A DNA stretch of 64,000 bases from Ziziphus jujuba (Eukaryota > Streptophyta > Magnoliopsida > Rosales > Rhamnaceae): positions 5,727,501-5,791,500 of the forward strand of contig NC_083384.1 of NCBI RefSeq assembly GCF_031755915.1, in the 5' to 3' direction. Positions 26,201 to 36,660 of this stretch are shown piece by piece (the stretch's first letter is position 1; each line of letters starts with the position of its first letter). The notes under the pieces are model-generated. The model was given only the letters and a program-made list of their open reading frames with translations. It did not search any database and was not told where the DNA came from. The translations under genes were made by a program, and so were the position numbers.

Positions 26201-26369
26201 CATCATATTTCTATTATGTAATAATTAATATTTATGATTATTTTTATATGTATTAACATAAGTTTCTCATGTTCAGTACGAAGGTGTCACTTGGTTACAA
26301 GCTGAAAATGTCAACGAATTTAGAGATGAATGGGCAACAGCGATGATCACAAGTATCTCAAACCAATGA
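22720..26369 (+). CDS. TNPA-like (Transposase_24) protein fused to DUF8039-like and Ulp1 protease domains, 12 exons
   Basis: Exons inferred from GT/AG borders: 22720-23037, 23236-23448, 23578-23670, 23773-23889, 23990-24538, 24746-24997, 25088-25332, 25417-25587, 25679-25792, 25903-25966, 26073-26174 and 26277-26369. The frame stays open through all of them, giving 776 aa. Residues about 90-320 match the plant Ptta/En/Spm Transposase_24 pattern (DCCDKWRKFKNYLY, GAMGYARLE, LTQALG, GGRLRGRGKG). Residues about 325-425 hold a low-complexity repeat alternating GTQVDDVAAHGTPPADDV-like units. Residues 431-514 resemble DUF8039 (CNLAQGNVGHIVARGT, VIDGFAPLPIP, GAFVAWPRDLV). The C-terminus is a C48/Ulp1 cysteine protease with His655 (NHW), Asp672 (FFDSL), Gln716 and Cys722 (ECGYY), the full catalytic set. 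Family knowledge suggests binding of subterminal repeats by the N-terminal half and SUMO-type deconjugation by the C-terminal half; both are inferred here. Confidence 0.9.
24622..24705 (+). repeat. SINE/tRNA-like fragment in intron 5 of the fusion gene
   Basis: TAGCTCCCATGGTTGAAGGG resembles a polymerase III A box region, and GGTCATGGGATCGAGTC resembles a B box with its usual plant SINE context. A copy lies at the same intron position in CACTA B (57380-57462), so it was present before the two elements separated. There is no cloverleaf, so it is not a tRNA gene. Confidence 0.45.
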
Positions 26370-26559
26370 ATATATATATATGCATGGTAGTGAAATAGCT
26401 AGATTTTGTTAATAGCTTTTGTTTGTACATATAAAATATCGTAGACAAATTTGTGAAAATCGCTCATAAGGTAGTATTTGTTTTGCATGAACTTTGGTTT
26501 CAAACATACCAATTTTACAAAATTTCAAACAATATTAAAAATAATTAAAATAAACGATG

Positions 26560-28145
26560 AACAGGCGACGCACAATATGCTTCAGAGTCGCCTGATACAA
26601 ATAATGCAGAAAAAAAAAAAAAAAACCATCACAGTTATGTGCTTCAATATTTTAACAGATTATATGATGCCAAAAGTAAAACAGATTGATAAATATTTTC
26701 ACAAAACCAAAGGAAAAAAAATATTCACAATAATAGGCGACGCATAATGGTATTTATGCGTTGCCATAATTCAAAAAAAATTTTGCTAAAAATTTATTTA
26801 AAAAAACAAAAAAATAAAATCACTGTGAAGCAGCTATAACATTTTCACTTTTTATTTAAAGTTGAAATAAATCAGAAAAAACACAAAAACAAAATTTTCA
26901 CAATAATAGGCGACGCATAATGGTATTTATGCGTCGCCATAAATCTATAACATATTTTCTAAAACTTTATTTGAAAAAACAAAAAAACAGCACTGTGAAG
27001 CAGCTATAACATTTTCACTTGTTATTTTAGTAATAGGCGACGCATAAGCATGATTATGCGTCGCCTAATACCCTATTTTTTTTTTAAACCTTCATTTTTA
27101 ACAGTTGGATTTTAGTTGAGCATCAAATAACCAGTGAAGATATTTAAACAAGATCAAGAGAGTTTTTGTTTTTTGTTTGAATTTTAGTAATAGGCGACGT
27201 ATAACCATGCTTATGCGTCGCCTAATACCCTATATATATTTTTTTTAAACCTTCATTTTTAACAATTTGATTTTGTTGGAGCATCAAATAACCAGTGAAG
27301 ATATTTAAACAAGATAAAGAGAGTTTTTTTTTTTTTGAATTTTAGTAATAGGCGACGCATAATCATGATTATGCGTCGCCTAATACCCTATCTATATATA
27401 TATTTTTTTAAACCTTCATTTTTAACAATTGGATTTTAGTTGAGCATGAAATAACCAGTGAATATATTGAAACAATATAAAGAGAGGTTTTTTTTTTTTA
27501 ATTTAGGGTTTAGGCGACGCATAATCAGTATTATGCGTCGCCTAATACCCCATTTTTTTTTTCTTCTTTCAAAAAAACCATGGTTTTTAACAATTTGATT
27601 TTCTTCCATCATCAAATAAGCAGTGAAAATATTTAAACAACATAAATGAGCTTTGTTTTTTTATTTTTTTAATCAATCTGATTTTATCCCTGCATCAAAT
27701 AACCAGTTAAAAGATTTAAACTAGTTAGAAAATGTGTTTTTTTTTAAATCTTCCTGTTTAGCAATTTGATTTTCTTCCAGCATCAAATGACCAGTGAAAA
27801 TATTTAAAGATGATAAACAGAGTTTGTTTTTTTTTTTTGAATTTTAGTAATAGGCGACGCATAACCATTCTTATGCGTCGCCTAATACCCTATATATATT
27901 TTTTTTAAACCTTCATTTTTAACAATTTGATTTTGTTGGAGCATCAAATAACCAGTGAAGATATTTAAACAAGATAAAGAGAGTTTTTTTTTTTTTTTGT
28001 ATTTTAGTAATAGGCGACGCATAATCATGATTATGCGTCGCCTAATACCCTATCTATATATATTTTTTTTAAACCTTCATTTTTAACAATTGGATTTTAA
28101 TTGAGCATGAAATAATCAGTGAAGATATTGAAACAATATAAAGAG

Positions 28146-28180
<35 letters not shown>

Positions 28181-28663
28181 ATTTAGGGTTTAGGCGACGC
28201 ATAAGCAGTATTATGCGTCGCCTAATACCCCATTTTTTTTTCTTCTTTCAAAAAAACCATGGTTTTTAACAATTTGATTTTCTTCCATCATCAAATAAGC
28301 AGTGAAAATATTTAAACAACATAAATGAGTTTTGTTTTTTTATTTTTTTAATCAATCTGATTTTATCCCTGCATCAAATAACCAGTTAAAAGATTTAAAC
28401 TAGTTAGAGAAGGTGTTTTTTTTAAAATCTTCCTGTTTAACAATTTGATTTTCTTCCAGCATCAAATGACCAGTGAAAATATTTAAAGATGATAAACAGA
28501 GTTTGTTTTTTTTTTTTTGAATTTTAGTAATAGGCGACGCATAACCATGATTATGCGTCGCCTAATACCCTATATATATATATTTTTTAAACCTTCATTT
28601 TTAACAATTGGATTTTAGCTGAGCATGAAATAACCAGTGAAGATATTGAAACAATATAAAGAG

Positions 28664-28704
<41 letters not shown>

Positions 28705-30540
28705 GGTTTAGGCGACGCATAAGCAGTATTATGCGTCGCCTAATACCTTTTTTTTTTTTTTTTCTTCTTTCAAAAAAACCATGGTTTTTAACAATTTGAT
28801 TTTCTTCCATCATCAAATAAGCAGTGAAAATATTTAAACAACATAAATGAGTTTTGTTTTTTTTATTTTTTTAATCAATCTGATTTTATCCCTGCATCAA
28901 ATAACGAGTTAAAAGATTTAAACTAGTTAGAGAAGGTGTTTTTTTTAAAATCTTCCTGTTTAACAATTTGATTTTCTTCCAGCATCAAATGACCAGTGAA
29001 AATATTTAAAGATGATAAACAGAGTTTGTTTTTTTTTTTTTTGAATTTTAGTAATAGGCGACGCATAACCATGATTATGCGTCGCCTAATACCCTATATA
29101 TATATATTTTTTAAACCTTCATTTTTAACAATTGGATTTTAGCTGAGCATGAAATAACTAGTGAAGATATTGAAATAATATAAAGAGAGGTTTTTTTTTT
29201 TTTTTTTTTTTTAAATTTAGGGTTTAGGCGACGCATAAGCAGTATTATGCGTCGCCTAATACTCTTTTTTTTTTTCTTTCAAAAAAACCACGGTTTTTAA
29301 CAATTTGATTTTCTTACATCATCAAATAAGCAGTGAAAATATTTAAACAACATAAATGAGTTTTATTTTTTTATTTTTTTAATCAATCTGATTTTATCCC
29401 TGCATCAAATAACCAGTTAAAAGATTTAAACTAGTTAGAGAAGGTGTTTTTTTTTAAAATCTTCCTGTTTCACAATACTAGACGTCGCCATATATCAAGA
29501 AACTTTTTGGTAAAAATTTATTAAAAAAATCAAAAAAATTAAATCACTGTGAAGCAGCTATAACATTTTCACTTTTTATTTAAAGTGGAAACAAATCAGA
29601 AAAACACCAAAAAAAAAGTTTTTCACAATATTAGGCGACGCATAATGGTATTTATGCGTCGCCATATATAAATAAAATATTTGCTAAAAATTTATTTGAC
29701 AAAACAAAAAAAAAATCACTGTGAAGCAGCTATAACATTTTCACTTTTTATTTAAAGTTGAAACAAATCAAAAAGACACAAAAAAAAAAAAAAATTTCAC
29801 AATAATAGGCGACGCATAATGGTATTTATGCGTCGCCATAAATCAATAACATATTTTCTATAAATTTATTTGAAAAAACAAAAAAACAGCACTGTGAAGC
29901 AGCTATAACATTTTCACTTGTTATTTAAAGTTGAAAGAAATCAGAAAAACACCAAAAAAAAAAAAAATTTCACCATAATAGGCGACGCATAATGGTATTT
30001 ATGCGTCGCCATATATCAATAACATATTTGCTAAAAATGTATTTGAGAAAAAAAAAAAAAAAAAAATCACTGTGAAGCAGCTATAACATTTTCACTTGTT
30101 ATTTAAAGTTGAAAGAAATCAACTGTTTAATACTTACTAAAAATTTCAAAAAAAATTTATGATAATAGACTAATAGGGGACCCGCAATTCTTCTTGTCTC
30201 CTGATATCATTAATAAATCTTTTAAAATATTTTTTTCAAAAAAAAAAATGTCATGCTGCTTAAACATTTTCACTTGTTATTTAAAGTTAAAAGAATATCA
30301 ACTGTTTAATACTTAGAAAAAACAACAAAAAATATAAATTTTTTCCCTAATGGGCGACGCATAATAGTGTATACGTCGCCTTATATCAATAAAATATTTT
30401 CCCAAATATTTAAACATTTTCACTTGTTATTTAAATTTGAAAGAACATCAACTATTACATACTTAAAAAAACGCAAAACAAAAAAAAAAAGAAAAAAACA
30501 ATGTTACACTAATAGGCGACGCATAACTATGTTTATTCAG
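26560..30540. repeat. Right palindrome array of CACTA A
   Basis: About 20 palindromes of the same 30-bp kind, many with centre TGGTAT (26736, 26909, 29633, 29808, 29989). In 26560-27020 and 29470-30540 the spacers read CTGTGAAGCAGCTATAACAT then TTTTCACTTGTTATTTAAAG. This is the reverse complement, with changes, of the left-array spacer CTTTCAGCATCAAATNACCAGTGAAAAT. The array is therefore oriented opposite to the left one. A left-type segment (27025-29470) sits inside it. Confidence 0.9.
27025..29470. repeat. Left-type array segment embedded in the right array
   Basis: At about 27021-27028 the spacer changes in mid-unit from the right type (TTTTCACTTGTTATTT) to the left type (TTTTAGTAATAGG). 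At about 29468 it changes back (CTTCCTGTTT then CACAATACTAGACG). Rare variants in this segment, such as CCACGGTTTTTAAC with TTTTCTTACATCATC (29289-29320), occur elsewhere only at 18712-18745. The segment start matches about 17630. It therefore appears to be copied from the left array. Confidence 0.82.
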
Positions 30541-30733
30541 CGACTCTAAATATTATGCGTCGTGTGTGTTTGTTTCTCGCGACTTCTCGACGACACCTTT
30601 TTTTTTATGCGTCGTCGATTGGTCGAATTTTTACTGACGTATTAACCTCAGAGTCGCGGTATTATTTTTTTAGACGCATTTTTCTCGTAGCGTCGCTAAT
30701 AATGTGTCGCTAGAGCTTATTTTTCGCGTAGTG
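30541..30733. repeat. Right subterminal region and terminus of CACTA A
   Basis: Non-palindromic GCGAC/GTCGC motifs in mixed spacing (for example TAGCGTCGCTAATAATGTG), ending TTTTTCGCGTAGTG. The terminal inverted repeat is short: six perfect bases (CACTAC), then an imperfect match that includes AAGCT. Confidence 0.88.
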
Positions 30734-30954
30734 AAGGCATATAATGGAATTAATTTAGTAAATAACCAATTAAGATATATCATCAGAGATTCTCGTCCGC
30801 CCACACCACCCACTTAGTGCTGCACATGTCAATTACACTTCAAATATCGTGTTACAAATATGCCAATGCGTAACATAGAAAGAAAGGTAAAACAACATCA
30901 CATTAACAACAAAATAAAAACCATAACAACGTTTTAATGATAATGGTATTAATG

Positions 30955-31145
30955 TAACTTGCCTTAGGGCTATGGTATTCCCATACATGCATTAATGTAA
31001 CTTGTCCGAAGGCTATCACATAACCACACCTGCCCAAGGGCTATCTCACCTACCCAAAGGCTACCACTTGTCCGAGGACTATTATACTTGCCCGATGGCT
31101 ATCTTTATTGCCCGTAAGCTGTTATACTTATCCAAAGGTATCATA
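30955..31145. repeat. Short degenerate tandem repeat of about 22 bases in solo LTR 2
   Basis: Successive units share CTTGCCCGAAGGCTAT-like words, for example CTTGTCCGAAGGCTATCA, CCTGCCCAAGGGCTATC and CTACCCAAAGGCTAC. This stretch is absent from solo LTR 3, which helps explain why this LTR is longer (about 3.7 kb once rejoined against 2.8 kb). Confidence 0.75.
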
Positions 31146-33644
31146 TGGTAGTAATAATAATATAATAACATCGATTAAGAATATTGGTAAAAAATTAAAT
31201 CACAATTAGATAACATAACATAAATACATAAAATCATATCTTAAAATCCATAGCATGAAATGAAATATGCACGCTCGTAATGGAGATACATACGATACCT
31301 TCTGATATGCTACGTGATCCATGATTCCAGCTGTCGCCGGCACTTTACTACCAATACAAACCAGGGTGGTTGCCTATATTGGCTGTCCGATCCCCTGGAC
31401 TCATAGGCAACATGATTATGGGGCTAGCTCTACATGGACCACATTGGTTCGCCGCCTCCGTATGGTGCGGTATATGCAGTATAATATCAAACAAGATAAC
31501 ATACAAATATATGTACGAACATAAAAAAATACTTGATGCACCATACTCTATACCAGTGGTGCCCGAAGGTACCCAGCGTCCCGAGCACTCACTGACGGGG
31601 GGTTAAAGAGAGAAACTTGCATACGGTCGCTTCGGCGTCCCGACAGCGCCGCTGCTTAAACCGTCATCCCGGCCATGGAGGGGGGCGGCTTATGGCCAAT
31701 ATCAAACTTGCCTGCCTTCGGTCCGATGGCAACTCACGGGAGACATTACAACTTGCGCACTTATCATAATCACATATACAGTACAGAACACCGGTATGTG
31801 TATGGGTGTATCTAAAATAAATAACCATATTTATTATTAAAATACGCAAATTTTTCAAAATTCACCGTGGAAGTTATACCATTTTTCAATTTCACCATCC
31901 CACATTTTTCGTAAATAACACCAGCATAAATCCACCGATAATAATATACAAATAATTTTTTCCCAAATCATAAAATCAATTAAATAATATTCCAAGGGCA
32001 TAATTATATAATTTGAAACCACCAAACTTAACCAATATTTTCCTCGAAATATTTAAAGCCAAATCATGCCCAAAAATACTATTAAAATCCAAATACACTT
32101 AATTAAATGAAAACATCTTGCTCATACGTAATGAATACAATTAAATCACAATAATAAAAATCAAGAATTCCTTAATAAACTAAATTTCCATTTAGCATCA
32201 ATAAACATAATAAAATTTAAATCATAATTTCATAAAATTAGTCTCTTCCACAACAATTCAATTCAACACAATTTGGCATTTTCAATATAAATAATAACTT
32301 AGTTAAATATCCAACACATAAAATTCATTCTTCAAATATTTAATTAACACAAAATATACTTAATTTAACAACCCAAAATATAAATATGAGGCAATATATA
32401 TACTAAATCAACAGAACTTAGCATCACAAATTTAAATAGCAGTTTCTTAAATATTAAACACATATGATCTAATAAATTCTATATAACGAATATATTTAAA
32501 TCACATTAAAATAACACATTAAAATCAAATAACAATATCTCTTAAAATTTAAAACATATATGATATACTTCAAAAATTTGAATGATATAAAATACATATG
32601 TATAAATGTCTTGATGCACACAAGTACATAGATATATATATTCACACACACACATATATATCCACATATATATAATTATGTATTTTCATATAACATCACA
32701 CATCTCCATATATATATATATATATATGCCCATTAACAATACATATAAATATATATATATATATACATACATATACATACATATTTGCATCCTATGTTTA
32801 CCGTACATGTGTATATATATATATATATATATCAATCTATACACATGCTAACTATAATTTTTGTATAATAATTCCAATCAACATAACAAGTAAACTCACA
32901 AAATCTATAACAATCCTTTTACACCTTCTGCTTAATGTTATCAACATTGTCCACTCTAATTTGATAGAAAATCAGATGAACCCGTATGACCTAAACTGCA
33001 AATTTGGGATTTTTCAATATCTTGACAATTAATTCAAATTAACCATTCCTTTAGCCTTTAACAATCATTAAGAACCCAAATGTAATGGCAATTGGCTAAG
33101 GACTTATCTAATCTCTATCCAATTTCAACATAAACACAACCTAGCCCCATCAATGGCAACTTCCTAAATACTCAATTATAATTCACATTCTAGCTGCCAA
33201 TTTAAAGCTTATGATGAGAGCATCAAAAAGATACCTTCAATTGGTCCAACCGCCGCTGGAGGTCATCGAAATCTTGCCGTGAGGTTGCTGCCTAAACGGG
33301 TCTCTTGTCATATCTCACGAATGAGCCAGATTTGAGCCAATCCAAGCTTGGAAATAGATTCAAGGGGCCCAAATTCATGGGAAAGGACCAGTCACGCCAC
33401 CGGTAGCGACCGAAAAACTGGTCAACAGGGAGGACGCCGGCCGCCGATGTTGGGTGCCAATCCCGGCGCGTTCGTCGGCCAACCGGTCAGAGAATTGACG
33501 GCTGTGCTCGCCTGGCCGTGGGCCGTCCTGTCGCCTGGCGCGTGTGGCAGTCCGATGGCTGGAAGAAAAGATGCAGACCAAGAGAGAGGGACCCATCAGG
33601 AGGAAGAAGAAGAAGAAAGTCCCCCGTGTTTTTCCCCCTTTTTT

Positions 33645-33656
33645 CCCCACGTGGGG
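33645..33656. promoter_or_regulatory. Perfect G-box palindrome CCCCACGTGGGG in solo LTR 2
   Basis: The CACGTG core is the known binding site of plant bZIP and bHLH factors. The same element recurs in solo LTR 3 as CCCACGTGGG at 40959-40968, also flanked by a purine/pyrimidine switch. Confidence 0.5.
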
Positions 33657-34239
33657 AGAAGAAAAGAAAAAGAAAATAATAAACAATTATATAAAATAAT
33701 ATTATTGTATAGAATAATAATAAAATAATATGGTATTTAATCATGGTTGAAATGTGGCATCTCACCGTTGTGATACATGGCACCTTTTATTAAATAACAC
33801 GTGGCACATTGTTCACATATTCAAAAATAATATTAAAATAATGCTGTATTTGAAAATTTTGCAGGTCTATAACTTTTTAACTAGATGTCCAATTTAAGCG
33901 TGCCGCTAGTCTATGAACTCGTATCGACGAGTACTTTACAACCATGCATGAGTCAAAGCTCAACTTTGTATGAACAAAAAGTCAACTCCGACATCCCTTG
34001 TATAGTTTGGACTTCAACTTGTTTTGCTCATAATTTTCAAACCGTAGCTCCGTTTTCAACGTGCTACTAGTGTATGAACTCGTGACAATGTGTACTTTTT
34101 AACTGTACCTTGGTAAATATGAAATTTTATCAGGAGCAAAAAGTCAACATTTAACCCCTTCTCGGTCAACGACAGTCAACCCGGTCAGCTTTAGTCAAAT
34201 TTGAGAAATTTCCGGTGTACTATGGGACGGGGTGTTACA

Positions 34240-34619
34240 ATTAAATTGATTAATACAAAAATATACATATATAGATAGATATATATTGGCACCGATACAT
34301 TCTAACTATATACAATTTAACAATTTATACTTTTTTTTTTTTTTTTTGGATACCATGCGTCTTGAACTTCACATTTTTTTGCACTTTTATCCTGAATTTT
34401 TTTTTTTTTTTGGGGGCACCATTGCATCCTCTTTTTTTTCTGTTAACTTTTTAATAGAGTTGCAACATAACTAGTATATGGCGTAAAAAGTGAGTAGCAA
34501 GCTACAATTATGTATAGTTGCATAAAAACAGTTAATCAAAATACAAAAAAATTATTAAATAATACTACTTATGTTTTAAAAATAAATTAGAAAAGAACCA
34601 AAAAGAAATTACAAATGTA
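34240..34619. other. AT-rich intergenic sequence
   Basis: T runs at 34330-34347 and 34398-34410. No gene seen. Confidence 0.6.
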
Positions 34620-35265
34620 ACATTTCAAAAATAAAAATAAAAATCTTTACATATAATAAAGATCTCAATAAATAAATAAAGACTAATAAAAAAATTTGAA
34701 CATGCATTAAAAAACATTTTTGGAAAAGTAAACATTTTATTAAAAAAGTTCATATTAGAAAATCTAGTATCTTTTTTCCAAAAGAATAAATATAAATACC
34801 AAAAAAAAATGTAATAAATAAATTAATATATTTTATAATAATAGTTTTCCAATTTTTTTAAGATTTTATAAGTACGTTATATGTTTTTTAAGGGATTTTA
34901 TGCTTTTTATTTAAAATCTTTTATAATATGTGCAAATTATTATTTAGATTTCATAAAAATCAAATAGATATCCTAAAACAAACATAAAGACCAATAAAAC
35001 AATTTGAACAATCATTAAATGAAAAAGAATTTTTTAGAAAAAAATTTTTTACAAAAAAAAAAAAATACATATTAGAAAATCTCGGAAGTATTTTTTAAAA
35101 ATACTAAATATAAATATAAAAAACAGTAAATGTAATAAATAAAATAACATATTTATAAAAATAATATTTCAAAGTTTTCTTTTTGATTTTATAAATACCT
35201 GTTTATTTCTTATAGATATTTATTTTTTTTAAATCTCTATAATACATACATATTATTATTATTAA
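34620..35265. repeat. Diverged tandem duplication, about 315 bp per unit
   Basis: The stretch at about 34665-34950 matches about 34978-35262 in order: a block with AAAGACTAATAAA and TTTGAACA, then CATATTAGAAAATCT, then AATATAAATA, GTAATAAATAAA, a GATTTTATAA block, and TATAATA near the end. The two units differ at many positions. Confidence 0.7.
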
Positions 35266-35825
35266 TTTTTAAAAAATTACATTTTCATCCCTTTAAAATT
35301 TTATTAATTTATCAAAAGAATAATAATTCTCTTTAAGAAAAAAAAAGTTTATTGATTTTTCATTAAGTTTTTATTTTGAAATTTTTGCACTTTACACCTT
35401 AAACTATATAAAAGTAAACTTTGCACTCTTATTTTTAATTGCACGTGCTAATCGTGTGACAATTATGCATAAAAATTAACAGAAAAAATTAAGAGAGTAC
35501 AACGGTGCAAAAAAATTGAAGTTTAAAATGCATAATGCAAAAAAAAAAAAAAAAAGAAGGTACAATTTATGATGTATTGATGTCAATATCCTAAAAAAAA
35601 AAAAATACGTATTATCAAAGTAAATGATTATTTCTAAAAGATCTGCTAAATAGTATAATCCAACATATATTTTTTTAAAAAGTAAAATAAATAAATTAAT
35701 AGATATATCATTAATTAATTATGTATTGGACAAAACCATTGGAAATTAAAATTTTAATACGATTATCAAACTAGGTGGACTTTTATGGGGCATGGACATT
35801 AAATTCTTGAAACTAGTTCTGTACC
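35266..35825. other. AT-rich intergenic sequence
   Basis: A-rich and T-rich runs only. No gene or repeat structure recognised. Confidence 0.55.
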
Positions 35826-36660
35826 ACATACATAGCAGACTTTTGTGCTTGCTTATGATTGTTAGACATGTGTGATTTGTGAAAATTTGGATTTAAACTT
35901 CCTCCATTCACATTAAATAAGGTAATTAAACAAAGTGAACTCAAATAAGGTAAACCATCTATATTTTTGAAAAAACATAAATTTAAAATATAGAAATAGA
36001 AAAAAAATTATTATAAATATAAAAAATTATAATTGTAAATGAGAAAAAAGAAATTTTCCAAAATGTTCAGAATGATCTCTAGTTGACTCTTTTATCGGTT
36101 ATGCCTTTCTTTCTTTTATTTTTTCTCCGAGACAATCCCAGGAAAAAAATAAAGAATAAAAGATGAGCTTAAAGAGAGATGGAGTGAGGAGTGAATAGAG
36201 AGAGTGGAAGGACTTTTGGAAGATAATACACAGAGAAGATACACAATTCCAATGGATACCGAGGATTCCAAACTACCGTAATCTGAGCCCTTAAATTTTA
36301 ATCTAAGGGTGAATATAAAATCACGTTTTTGAAGGTCGGCCCTAATTAATAGATAAGAAACAATGTGCTGGCTCATGCCTATAATTTTTAGACATGTGTT
36401 AAAATTTGTATATATTGGACTGCCTCAATTCCGCACTCCAATATAAAATAAATAAAAAATAAAAAAAATAACAAGCGGACTTTGTGCTGGTTTTATAGCT
36501 GTTGATATGCCTAAAAATTAGGATTGATCTTCCTCGATCCCCACGCTCTAATAATAATAATAATAATAATAATAATGATAAGACTTCGTTTGTGCTGGCT
36601 TGTGCTGACGGTTGACAAGCATGTGTGGAAATTCGGATTGGACTTTCACAAGGTTTGAGA
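35826..36660. repeat. Dispersed degenerate repeat, four copies
   Basis: A motif of about 75 bases recurs with the order TTTGTGCTGGCTTATG, then GACATGTGT, then AAATTNGGATT, then CTTCCTC/CTCCAAT. Copies lie at about 35840-35900, 36363-36440, 36478-36545 and 36585-36645. An AAT trinucleotide run follows one copy (36550-36577). Confidence 0.55.

Larger units (their letters stand above)
11308..30733. mobile_element. CACTA (En/Spm-type) transposon, copy A, apparently complete
   Basis: Starts CACTACTAGAATCAAGCT and ends with sequence whose reverse complement is CACTACGCGAAAAATAAGCT. The three bases AAG flank it on both sides (11305-11307 and 30734-30736), the 3-bp duplication made by CACTA elements. 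At 19,426 bp it is large for the superfamily. Inside are a TNP2-type transposase gene (minus), a divergent TNPA-like/Ulp1 fusion gene (plus), dense GCGAC motifs at the ends, and two palindrome arrays around the plus-strand gene. Both genes are open across all inferred exons, so it may be autonomous. Confidence 0.95.
30734..34239 (-). mobile_element. Solo LTR 2, right part
   Basis: Continues the LTR that began at 11079. It carries the family block TACCCAGCGTCCCGAG (31570-31590), the GGCCATGGAGGGG block (31671-31684), the purine-rich patch, the duplicated CTAGTCTATGAACTCG region (33907-34100) and the GGGACGGGGTGTTACA end. The bases TTAAA flank the whole LTR one base out on each side (11073-11077 and 34241-34245), a slightly imperfect target duplication. 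The AT-rich middle (31860-33000) has CA/TA microsatellites (about 32640-32830). Confidence 0.85.

Noticed and set aside
17160..30540. Regularly spaced palindromic repeats resembling a CRISPR array
   Set aside because: The spacers are themselves repeated, the sequence is a plant transposon, and there are no cas genes.
33348..33783. Overlapping open frames on both strands in solo LTR 2 (and 40580-41060 in solo LTR 3)
   Set aside because: They come from the polypurine tract and GC-rich LTR sequence and are not conserved as protein between the LTRs.
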